DNA of 37,306 nucleotides, from NCBI GenBank assembly GCA_001914815.1, contig MNDG01000003.1, forward strand, positions 1,185-38,490. Direction: 5' to 3'. Origin of the DNA: Acidobacteriales bacterium 13_2_20CM_55_8. GTDB taxonomy: Bacteria > Acidobacteriota > Terriglobia > Terriglobales > Acidobacteriaceae. The position numbers were made by a program, and so were the translations under genes. The notes beneath the pieces are model-generated. The model had not been told where the DNA came from. It searched no databases and worked only from the letters and a program-made list of their open reading frames with translations. Positions within the stretch are counted from its first letter, which is position 1, and every line of letters starts with the position of its first letter. Shown piece after piece: positions 20,948 to 28,107 of the stretch.

Positions 20948-22048
20948 ATGCTGCTTAAACTCACAATTCTTCCTGGGGACGGCATTGGACCAGAAGTGAC
21001 CGACGAAGCGCTACGGGTTCTGGAAAACGTCGCCCGCGGGTTCAACCATCAGATCAGCCTGGATCGGAAAGAGATCGGCGGCGCGGCGCTTCTGAGCAGT
21101 AACAACCCGCTCCCCGACGATACAATTCATAGTTGCCTGACGTCTGGCGCCGTGTTGTTGGGAGCGGTGGGCGGACCTTCTTTCGATAAGTTTCCCAAAC
21201 ATCTTCGTCCGGAGAGTGGGCTGTTACGGCTGCGCCGCGAACTCGGAGCATTTGCCAATTTGCGGCCCGCGGTTTGTTTTCCCGCGCTTGAAGACTGTTC
21301 ACCGCTTCGGCCGGAAATAGTTCGAGGCACGGATGTTCTGATCGTGCGTGAACTTTTGGGCGGCATTTACTTCGGGGAGCCTCGATCTACCCAAGGGGCT
21401 GCGGGCAACCGTGAAGCTCTCGACACCATGCGCTACACGGAACCGGAGATCGAACGCATTGCGCGAATGGCTTTCGAGCTGGCGCGAACTCGCCGGCGCA
21501 AGGTCACCTCGGTGGACAAAGCCAATGTGCTCGACTGTTCCCGGCTGTGGCGCGACGTGGTCACGCGCGTGGCGCAGGAATATCCTGACGTCACGCTGTC
21601 GCACATGTACGTTGATTCCGCCGCCATGCTGCTGGTGTCGCGTCCTGCCGACTTCGACGTTTTGCTAACGGAAAATATGTTTGGCGACATTCTCTCTGAT
21701 CAAGCTGGCGGAACCGTGGGCTCATTGGGGCTGCTGGCTTCCGCGAGTATCGGCGGGACGGTAGGTCTTTACGAACCGGTACATGGTTCGGCTCCAGACA
21801 TTGCCGGGCGGGGCATTGCCAATCCATTGGGCGCCATTCTTTCTGCCGCCATGTTGCTGCGATATTCCTTCAAACTGAAAAACGAGGCGGCTTCGATCGA
21901 AGGCGCGGTATCCAGCGTTCTGGCCGCCGGATATCGTACTCGCGACCTAGTCAGGCCCGGCCAGACGGGGCTAACCACGGCAGAGATGGGCAGGAAAGTC
22001 GCGGAGGCGGTTGTTCCACAGAGTAAACCGCAGATGGCGATTCGCTGA
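20948..22048 (+). CDS. leuB: 3-isopropylmalate dehydrogenase
   Basis: A 366-residue cytoplasmic NAD-dependent dehydrogenase that oxidises and decarboxylates 3-isopropylmalate in leucine synthesis. Landmarks are [18 protein letters not shown] at the start, [17 protein letters not shown] in the substrate region, [14 protein letters not shown], and the metal site [13 protein letters not shown] with D247 and D251. The end [35 protein letters not shown] carries the cofactor loop typical of NAD-specific enzymes. Length is as expected. The ATG has no clear ribosome site. It follows leuA and probably shares its regulation, although a REP-like element lies between them; leuC and leuD are not in the window. 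Confidence 0.95.
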   Translation: MLLKLTILPGDGIGPEVTDEALRVLENVARGFNHQISLDRKEIGGAALLSSNNPLPDDTIHSCLTSGAVLLGAVGGPSFDKFPKHLRPESGLLRLRRELGAFANLRPAVCFPALEDCSPLRPEIVRGTDVLIVRELLGGIYFGEPRSTQGAAGNREALDTMRYTEPEIERIARMAFELARTRRRKVTSVDKANVLDCSRLWRDVVTRVAQEYPDVTLSHMYVDSAAMLLVSRPADFDVLLTENMFGDILSDQAGGTVGSLGLLASASIGGTVGLYEPVHGSAPDIAGRGIANPLGAILSAAMLLRYSFKLKNEAASIEGAVSSVLAAGYRTRDLVRPGQTGLTTAEMGRKVAEAVVPQSKPQMAIR

Positions 22049-22050
22049 AA

Positions 22051-22066
22051 TGCCGATCTTTCGGCA
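22051..22066 (+). terminator. Weak hairpin after leuB
   Basis: TGCCGA-TCTT-TCGGCA is a perfect 6-bp stem with a 4-base loop, two bases after the leuB stop. There is no T-run, so it may be a rho-dependent end or simple 3' stabiliser. Confidence 0.4.
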
Positions 22067-22171
22067 CCCGATTTCCACACTCTGCCGCTAAAAAAGCAGA
22101 TTAGAATTCTGCACCTCAGTAGTAAAATTTAGTTCTCCAAGAACTTTCTCCCGCCCTAGGGAACGGCGAAA

Positions 22172-22432
22172 ATGCTTTCGAAGTGCGCCAATCCGGGCTG
22201 CTCGGCTTCTTTTCTTTACCTGCATCAAGGCAAACTGTTTCGCCTAGAAACCAGCGGCAATGGCGACGATACCCGCATCGGTTTTGCAGACCCGCAAGGC
22301 AAGAACTCTTCCCGGCGTCTTGAATATTTCTGGTTGTGTGACGATTGTGCGTCGGTCATGACCGTGAGTCTCAAGAAGGGAGTCGGGGTTACGACCCGGC
22401 CTCTTTTTATGGCCCAAAAAGCAGCTTCGTAG
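22172..22432 (+). CDS. Small zinc-ribbon-like hypothetical protein (86 residues)
   Basis: The product has two cysteine pairs suited to a zinc site: C5 and C10 in KCANPGCSASF, and C56/C59 in FWLCDDCASVMT. Between them are YLHQGKLFRLE and RLEYFWLC, giving a small beta-sheet with one loop. It resembles a family I know from acidobacterial genomes (C-N-P-x-C-x-x-x-F-x-Y-L-x-x-G-K-L-F-R ... E-Y-F-W-L-C-x-x-C). No function is known; protein or nucleic-acid binding would be guesses. AGGG lies 12 bases before ATG 22172. It stands alone after leuB and converges on the glycosyltransferase gene. Confidence 0.75.
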   Translation: MLSKCANPGCSASFLYLHQGKLFRLETSGNGDDTRIGFADPQGKNSSRRLEYFWLCDDCASVMTVSLKKGVGVTTRPLFMAQKAAS

Positions 22433-22441
22433 CAGCAAAGC

Positions 22442-23182
22442 TCAAGGTGGTGTCGGGGCGTATTTGCCGGTCAGTGCATTCCAGCGAATTTTCAACATCT
22501 CGACCACCATGCGGGTGCCGTCCCGCAACGGACTGATGCGCGTGCCCGTGCTGTGCGCCCAGGCCACCGGGACCTCCGCCACTTTGAATCCGTATTTTTT
22601 TGCCAGGTAAAGTAACTCCGGATCGAATCCCCAGCGTTCAATCTTCTGTTGCGGAAAAATTGCCTGGGCGGAGCGCCGGGTGAAAGCCTTGAATCCGCAC
22701 TGCGTATCCTTGAATTGCAGGCCCAGGATCAGGCGCAGCATTAGGTTAAAAATCCTTCCGAAGAATTGCCGGTAAAGCGGCTGTCGTTGTGTCTGCAACT
22801 CGCTTTGCATCCAGCGCGATCCAATCGCTATGTCGGCGCCTTCCGCAATCGCTCCCAGCAGCCTGGGAGCTTCTTCAATTGGGGAGGAGAGGTCGGCATC
22901 GCTGAATAGCAATACTTCGCCGCCTGCGTGCATCATTCCATTGCGCACGCTATAACCTTTACCGCGGTTGCCAGGATTTTCCAACAGCCGCAGCGTGGCA
23001 TTTCTCTGCATGTGGCTTTGAACGATCTCAACCGTGTTGTCACGGGATCCATCGTTCACCACAATGACTTCCGCGTCCCAACCATGTTGTGCCGCGTAGT
23101 GGAGAACTTTTTCCAGTGTGGCGTCGATCCGCGCCGCCTCGTTGTATGCGGGGATGATGATGCTGTAAGTGTGATGTTCCAA
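22442..23182 (-). CDS. Family 2 glycosyltransferase (dolichyl/undecaprenyl-phosphate type)
   Basis: A 246-residue GT-A fold enzyme. YSIIIPAYNEAARI opens the nucleotide-binding domain, VIVVNDGSRDNT follows, the metal-binding DxD is in LLFSDADLSSP, and the acceptor region has RQFFGRIFNLMLRLILGLQFKDTQCGFKAF and RWGFDPELLYLAKKYGFKVAEVPV. This pattern fits dolichyl-phosphate beta-glucosyltransferase-like enzymes, which load a sugar on a polyprenyl phosphate at the inner membrane. No C-terminal membrane helices are present. A GtrA-like gene 2.4 kb further along could serve as flippase or partner. The sugar cannot be predicted. Confidence 0.88.
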   Translation of the reverse strand: MEHHTYSIIIPAYNEAARIDATLEKVLHYAAQHGWDAEVIVVNDGSRDNTVEIVQSHMQRNATLRLLENPGNRGKGYSVRNGMMHAGGEVLLFSDADLSSPIEEAPRLLGAIAEGADIAIGSRWMQSELQTQRQPLYRQFFGRIFNLMLRLILGLQFKDTQCGFKAFTRRSAQAIFPQQKIERWGFDPELLYLAKKYGFKVAEVPVAWAHSTGTRISPLRDGTRMVVEMLKIRWNALTGKYAPTPP

Positions 23183-23241
23183 GGCAGGCCTCTGCTCTCA
23201 GTTGTCAGGTCTCAGTTTTAGTTGAGATACCAACTGATAGC

Positions 23242-24282
23242 TTAAGCTACTTGGCGCTTTTCCAGCATGGAGAAGAATTCAGCCACCAGTTCTTCGTCCC
23301 ACAATCCGGCGCGGGCCTCCTCGCGCATAGTGACGGCGGACTGATCATGACTTAAGGCGGGCTTGTAGGGGCGTGCTGTACGCAAGGCGTCATAAACATC
23401 CACCACTTGCAGGACTCGAGGCAGCAGGGGAATCTCACGTTTGAGCAGTCCATCGGGATAGCCGCTGCCATCGCTATGCTCGTGATGATGGCGGATGATC
23501 GGCAGGATGAGGCGCAGCGACTTCAAGGGGCGGCAAATATTTTCTCCGGTAATGGGATGCTGCTTCATCACTTCCCACTCTTCGAGGGTGAGGTTGGATC
23601 CCTTTTTGAGGATCTCGTCGGGCACCGCAATTTTGCCCAGATCGTGCAAATACCCGCCGCGCCGCAGGGCGACAATTGCTTCCTCGTCCAACCCCAGGTG
23701 ACGCCCGAGATTGCTGGCATTCTGAGCCAGACGGTCGCAATGTCCCTCGGTGTAGGGATCACGACTCTCGACGCTCAGACCCAGAGTACACAGCACTGAC
23801 TCAGCGCTCTCCAGTTCGTCAGTAAATTCCTTGAGTTTGAGCAGCGACTTGACCCGGGCAAACAATTCTTCCGCGAAAATTGGTTTGTTGAGGAAGTCGT
23901 CGGCGCCGGCTTCGATCCCGTGCAGCTTGTCTTCACGATCGCTAAGCCCCGTAATCAGCACGAATGGAATAAGACGGGTGGATGGATTCTCCTTCAGCTC
24001 ACGGCAGAACTCATAACCCGATTTTCCTGGCATCACCACATCGGAAAGAATCAGGTCGGGAAGCTGGCGCCGGATCTCGGCTTCCGCCTGACTTGCGTCG
24101 GGAACCGCTACTACGTCGTATCCGCGAATCTGGAGCAGTTCGCGCATCAGCATCATGGTGTCGGGATTGTCGTCCACTACCAGGATTCGCGCTGGACCCC
24201 GGTGCACAAGTAGCTCAACCATGTCTTTGTAAGACTTTGGGCGCGGCGAAAAAAGGGTTCGGAGCCTCTGAGGGAAATCCAT
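23242..24282 (-). CDS. Response regulator with HD-GYP c-di-GMP phosphodiesterase domain
   Basis: A 346-residue RpfG-like protein, counted from ATG 24282; a TTG at 24303 would add seven residues. The receiver domain (about residues 30-150) has the acidic pair in VVDDNPD, phospho-acceptor D81 in LILSDVVMPG and the Lys in NKPI. The HD-GYP domain follows a short coiled linker, with HD at 213-214 in LHDLGKIAVPDE and HHEHSDGSGYP at 266-276, so the metal ligands are intact. It should hydrolyse c-di-GMP upon phosphorylation. No sensor kinase is adjacent. Neither neighbour shows a functional link. Confidence 0.92.
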   Translation of the reverse strand: MDFPQRLRTLFSPRPKSYKDMVELLVHRGPARILVVDDNPDTMMLMRELLQIRGYDVVAVPDASQAEAEIRRQLPDLILSDVVMPGKSGYEFCRELKENPSTRLIPFVLITGLSDREDKLHGIEAGADDFLNKPIFAEELFARVKSLLKLKEFTDELESAESVLCTLGLSVESRDPYTEGHCDRLAQNASNLGRHLGLDEEAIVALRRGGYLHDLGKIAVPDEILKKGSNLTLEEWEVMKQHPITGENICRPLKSLRLILPIIRHHHEHSDGSGYPDGLLKREIPLLPRVLQVVDVYDALRTARPYKPALSHDQSAVTMREEARAGLWDEELVAEFFSMLEKRQVA

Positions 24283-24469
24283 CGCCGAAGAACCAAGGAT
24301 CAAAAATCTATTCTACAAGCATAGATGCGTCGATGTGCACTTCGGAAAAGAAAAGTTGTTCTTCTTACCTTGTATGAAAATATTTTCATTTCCCGTTTTG
24401 GAGACAGAAACAATTGGGATGTGTCATCTGCCCTTGTGCGGTAGGCAACACTTCACCTAGTGTCCTCTC

Positions 24470-25142
24470 ATGCGTCCTGCTCTATGCATGTTGAGCGCTA
24501 TTTTTCTTTTGCCGGGAATTGCCGGTGGAACGCCCAAGCCGCATGTCGTTAGCTTTGGCAAATGGACCACGGTCAAGTGGTTCGTCGGTCCCGGTCAGGA
24601 CAAGCCGCTCGATTTGAGAATACGCGCGTTGTACGTAGACCGCCGGTTGAAGGAATTTACGCTTGGGACTCCGCACGATGTCACTGACCGCTTGATCGTG
24701 GTGCGTCGGGCGTTTCGACTCAACGATGCTTTGCCGGAGGAATCGACCTCGGTTCCGAACTGGCGATGGCAACGCGGAGGATGGCTGCTCGTGGACCGCA
24801 TCACCGGTCGTGCCTCGCCGATCAATCTCCCGGAGTTCGATCCCTTTTACTCGAAAGCTGCCTGGTATCGCGACTACATTGCTTATTGCAGGCTCTCGGA
24901 CGATGGCAAGAATCTTTATGCGATGGTGGCACAACTCGGACGTCGCAAACCAATCCTAAAAAAAGGCTCTGGGAGACGCGCCCGCTGATGACGTGCCGGA
25001 TTCGGCTTGTGCCCGGCCCAGTTGGCAACGCCAGCCGGTGCGCGTCACCTTCTCTTCACCACTGGATCAGAAACTGACCTACTCGGTGCGCGGCCACGCT
25101 GTGGACGTAGTGAATGACGAAGAGGAGGAAGGCACGAAATAA
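24470..25142 (+). pseudogene. Secreted hypothetical protein interrupted by a +1 frameshift at an A7 run
   Basis: The first frame (24470-24988) codes for a signal peptide (MRPALCMLSAIFLLPGIAGG) and a coherent protein to about residue 165, ending NLYAMVAQLGRRKPILKK. At the run of seven A (24958-24964) the frame breaks and closes after KGSGRRAR. Removing one A joins the next frame, which continues KALGDAPADDV and ends VRVTFSSPLDQKLTYSVRG...NDEEEEGTK at TAA 25140-25142. The second part has native composition, which argues for one gene of about 224 residues. A sequencing slip, a true mutation or transcriptional slippage on A7 are all possible. The function is unknown. Confidence 0.7.
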
Positions 25143-25154
25143 TTGTTTTCGGTT

Positions 25155-25565
25155 TCAGCGCCTCTCGCAGACGGAAGTTTGGAATACAAAGCGGTCGCTC
25201 ACCATAAAATTGGCCAGCGAACAGACAGCAATTGTTGCCAAATTGGCCAGCAGATAATTCATTCGTGCTAAGTCAACGAATACCGCCATCATCACAAGGT
25301 TCCCCAGAATAGAAAACGCGCCTGCCGTCAAATTGAATTTAAGTAACCGTACCGCGACATTCTTTGACTCGCGTTCCACCCAGGTGAAGCGCTCGTGCCA
25401 AACGAAGTTGTGGACGACCGCCGCCTCCACCGCTAGTGCAGTTGCCAGCAGATAATCGACATGCAGGCCGGATTTCAGCACAGTCAACACGATGAGTTGC
25501 ACGCCAATTCCCATTCCACCAACCGCATTGAACTTTAGCCAGTGAATCCAAGTAGCGCGGGTCAT
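25155..25565 (-). CDS. GtrA family membrane protein
   Basis: A 136-residue protein with four hydrophobic segments in the GtrA arrangement: WIHWLKFNAVGGMGIGVQLIVLTVL at the start, YLLATALAVEAAVVHNFVWHERFTW with the conserved N-F-x-W-x-x-x-x-T/F-W, then LLKFNLTAGAFSILGNLVMM and ANLATIAVCSLANFMVSDRFVF. GtrA proteins take part in moving polyprenyl-linked sugars across the inner membrane. Its start overlaps the stop of the CDP-alcohol phosphatidyltransferase gene (ATGA), so the two are translated together. A family 2 glycosyltransferase lies nearby on the same strand. This trio fits cell-envelope glycolipid synthesis. Confidence 0.88.
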   Translation of the reverse strand: MTRATWIHWLKFNAVGGMGIGVQLIVLTVLKSGLHVDYLLATALAVEAAVVHNFVWHERFTWVERESKNVAVRLLKFNLTAGAFSILGNLVMMAVFVDLARMNYLLANLATIAVCSLANFMVSDRFVFQTSVCERR

Positions 25566-26290
25566 GACAGGCGTTCCTCCACGTACAGGCGGCGAGTATT
25601 CCGTGCGGTGAAGAAGAGCAGCATCACGGTCATGCCGGCTAGTCCAACAAGTCCCCCGACATCGAATAGCCGATAGCGCCCACCGAAGATCATGGGACGA
25701 TAGAACAACGCAATATTGCCGATGGCGAGCAGGATGCGAAGCTCAGTGGGTCCAAAACTCCAGAATGAGAGCTGAAATTCTCCCATGGTGTAGGTCGCCA
25801 GATACGACTGGATCGAAAGCAGCAGGAAGGCGAGCAGCAATCCAATGGCAAGGTAGGGATGCATATATCCCGATAGCGCAAGCCCGCCCATCAGAAAGAG
25901 GCCTCCGAGACTGTCGATCATGTGATCCACATAAAAACCGTACCGCGGACGCTGACGCTGCCGCACTCGCGCCAGCGTCCCGTCTAAGCTGTCCCCCAGC
26001 CAGTTCAACGCAAGAAAGCCGATGACGCCCACTAACCAGAGGCGATTCCCCCTGGCCAGCGCATAGGCGATCCCGGCCATCACCTGCGCTCCAAATCCCA
26101 GCAGGGTCAGGTGGTCAGGATTAACCCAACCGGGTGTGCGCTCTGCCAGCCAGACCAGCGCTCGCTTCTCCGCCGCAGCTACGAAGCTGTGCTGAATCCG
26201 CTTCGGATTCTTGAAGGTCTGTGCCTCGCGGGATTCACATAACACTTTGGGATTGGACTGCTCGCAGAAATCGATAAGCAGACTTGCCAT
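25562..26290 (-). CDS. CDP-alcohol phosphatidyltransferase
   Basis: A 242-residue inner-membrane enzyme. The diagnostic motif D-x2-D-G-x2-A-R-x8-G-x3-D-x3-D is complete: D100, D103, G104, A107, R108, G118, D122 and D126, with D126 as the likely base. About six membrane helices surround it, and a hydrophilic N-terminal extension of about 45 residues precedes them (IQHSFVAAAEKRALVWLAERTPGWVNPDHLT marks the start of the domain). The family joins an alcohol to a phosphatidyl or similar group from a CDP-activated donor, for phospholipid, inositol lipid or related synthesis. The acceptor is not predictable. It is joined to the GtrA gene by a 4-base overlap. Confidence 0.9.
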   Translation of the reverse strand: MASLLIDFCEQSNPKVLCESREAQTFKNPKRIQHSFVAAAEKRALVWLAERTPGWVNPDHLTLLGFGAQVMAGIAYALARGNRLWLVGVIGFLALNWLGDSLDGTLARVRQRQRPRYGFYVDHMIDSLGGLFLMGGLALSGYMHPYLAIGLLLAFLLLSIQSYLATYTMGEFQLSFWSFGPTELRILLAIGNIALFYRPMIFGGRYRLFDVGGLVGLAGMTVMLLFFTARNTRRLYVEERLS

Positions 26291-26422
26291 CGGACTTTCC
26301 TCCTCGTTTCAGGAGTCAATTTGCTCCCGAACCGTTGGAAGGACAATCCTTTGGTGATAAAGCCGGAATCAAGCGATTATTTATAGATAAATGAAAGAAA
26401 ACAGGCGGGATAACGGAAGACG

Positions 26423-27793
26423 TTAATTACGCCGAACGAGGTCCAGCCCAGCGGTTTCTTCGATGGAATCCCTCAACTGGTCAACCGCCCAATGGATCTG
26501 CTCGTCGATAATCACTGCCGGAGGGGCAATCAGCAGGTGATCGCCGGAGACGCCATCTACAGAACCTTGCATGGGATAGACCAGTAAGCCGCGTCTCATG
26601 GTAGCCTCGGCGACACGTGCGGCAAAGTTCAAACCGGGTGCGAATGGCTTTTTGCTTGGCTTGTCGGCGACGAATTCCACGCCCCATAACAAACCAATGC
26701 CTCGAACGTCGCCTACCGCCTCAAATTCCCGCAGGGTTTCAAGACTTTTTCGCAGCTCCGCCGCTGGAGTGTCGCCGCGAGCTGAATCCGCCGACTGCAC
26801 CAGCTTCAGTTTCTGCGAGTAGCGCAGAACTGCTCGTCCTGCGGCCAGCGAAATGGGATGCGAGTTGTAAGTAAATCCATGCAGAAACGATCCTGATCCG
26901 CATGAGATCGCATCAGACACTTTTTTGCTGACGAGCACGGCACCTAGCGGCGCATAACCACTCGACAATCCCTTGGCGGTAACCAGGACGTCTGGCGCTA
27001 CGCCCCAGCGTTCAACTGCGAAATTACGTCCGGTACGACCCATCCCGGTCATCACTTCATCGACGATGAACAGAACATCGTGGCGACGGCAGATCTCGGC
27101 CACCTGCCGGAGATAACCATCCGGCGGGACAGCTGCCCCCAGGGTCGCCCCACTCACCGGCTCGGAGATGAATGCCGCGGCTTCCCCGTTGGTCAGCTCG
27201 ATGGCGGTTTCCAGTTCCTCCGCATACTTCCGGGCGCATTCCTCGCAGTCGTATGCACAGCGATAGCAATATGGGAGCCCGATTTGCGCGAACTCCCGTA
27301 CCATCGGCAGATAAATCTCGCGCCGCCGTCTGTTTCCTGAAACCGCCAACGCTCCGAGCGTGGCCCCGTGATAACTCTGTGACCGGCTGAGCACCTGATA
27401 GCGTTTCGACTGCCCGATCTCTACCTGGTATTGACGCGCCAGCTTCAACGCGGTCTCGATGGCCTCCGAGCCGCCCGAAGTGAAGTAGACGCAACCGCCA
27501 CGGAAATTCACGCCGGCAAAATCCAGCAATTCCTGCGCGTACTCCTCCGCCACTGGGGTGGTGAACTGGCTGCTGTGAACGAATTCCAGATTTCTCGCTT
27601 GCGCCGCCATGGCGTCCGGAATCTCTTGCACTCCGTGTCCGATGAAGTTCACTGCGGCGGAACCTGAAAAATCCAGATAGCGTTTTCCGCGATCGTCCCA
27701 CAGATAGACGCCCTCCCCACGGACTGCGGGAGGAAACGCTTTGCGGAAGGAGCGTCGCAGTAGTGCCGAGGGAAATGGGACGGGATCGGCCAC
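26423..27793 (-). CDS. Class III pyridoxal-phosphate aminotransferase
   Basis: A 456-residue enzyme with the class III pattern: YLWDDRGKRYLDFSGSAAVNFIGHG at 30-54, the phosphate-binding SGGSEAIETALKLAR (106-120), SYHGATLGAL (140-149), D245 in FIVDEVMTGMGRTG and the PLP lysine K274 in VTAKGLSSGYAPLGAV. Substrate is unknown; omega-amino acids, diamines or pyruvate-linked amines are the usual choices. An unusual feature is a cluster of four cysteines within eleven residues (C176, C179, C183, C186, CYRC then CEEC), which could bind zinc or iron. It is separated by 132 bp from the CDP-alcohol phosphatidyltransferase gene. Confidence 0.9.
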   Translation of the reverse strand: MADPVPFPSALLRRSFRKAFPPAVRGEGVYLWDDRGKRYLDFSGSAAVNFIGHGVQEIPDAMAAQARNLEFVHSSQFTTPVAEEYAQELLDFAGVNFRGGCVYFTSGGSEAIETALKLARQYQVEIGQSKRYQVLSRSQSYHGATLGALAVSGNRRRREIYLPMVREFAQIGLPYCYRCAYDCEECARKYAEELETAIELTNGEAAAFISEPVSGATLGAAVPPDGYLRQVAEICRRHDVLFIVDEVMTGMGRTGRNFAVERWGVAPDVLVTAKGLSSGYAPLGAVLVSKKVSDAISCGSGSFLHGFTYNSHPISLAAGRAVLRYSQKLKLVQSADSARGDTPAAELRKSLETLREFEAVGDVRGIGLLWGVEFVADKPSKKPFAPGLNFAARVAEATMRRGLLVYPMQGSVDGVSGDHLLIAPPAVIIDEQIHWAVDQLRDSIEETAGLDLVRRN

Positions 27794-27975
27794 GTCTCGG
27801 ATTATGGGAGCGACGAAGCAAAGATGTCAAAGCGTGGGCGTCGGGGAGCAGAGTTGAGGATACCGTGATTTTCGGTGGGCTCAAGCAGTCAGCGTAAATG
27901 AAAGGATGAGACATGTAGCCAGCGTCCGACCGCCGCATAGTCCGGCGAGAATTTGAAGCTGTGAAGTTTTCTTGG

Positions 27976-28093
27976 GCCCCTTCGGGGCTGGCTCGGTTCC
28001 CGGCAATGACCCACGGCTTACGCCGTGGGCTTCAATCTAACGCCGCCTCCGGCTCGGTCTGGCTTGCACGACTCATCCAACGGCTTGCGCCGT
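27976..28093. repeat. Cluster of REP-like palindromes
   Basis: Three hairpins fill the gap between the aminotransferase and kinase genes: GCCCC-TTC-GGGGC (27976-27988), CCCACGGC-TTAC-GCCGTGGG (28010-28029, perfect 8-bp arms) and ACGGC-TTGC-GCCGT (28080-28093). The second matches the cccacggcttacgccgtggg form frequent in acidobacterial genomes. The rest of 27794-28107 contains no gene; the minus-strand frame through it is a shadow of the aminotransferase. Confidence 0.65.
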
Positions 28094-28107
28094 AGGTGTT
28101 TGGGGGT

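Noticed and set aside
27057-27938. 293-codon minus-strand frame
   Set aside because: It lies in another frame of the aminotransferase gene, is rich in Arg/Ser/Gly, and has no domain pattern.
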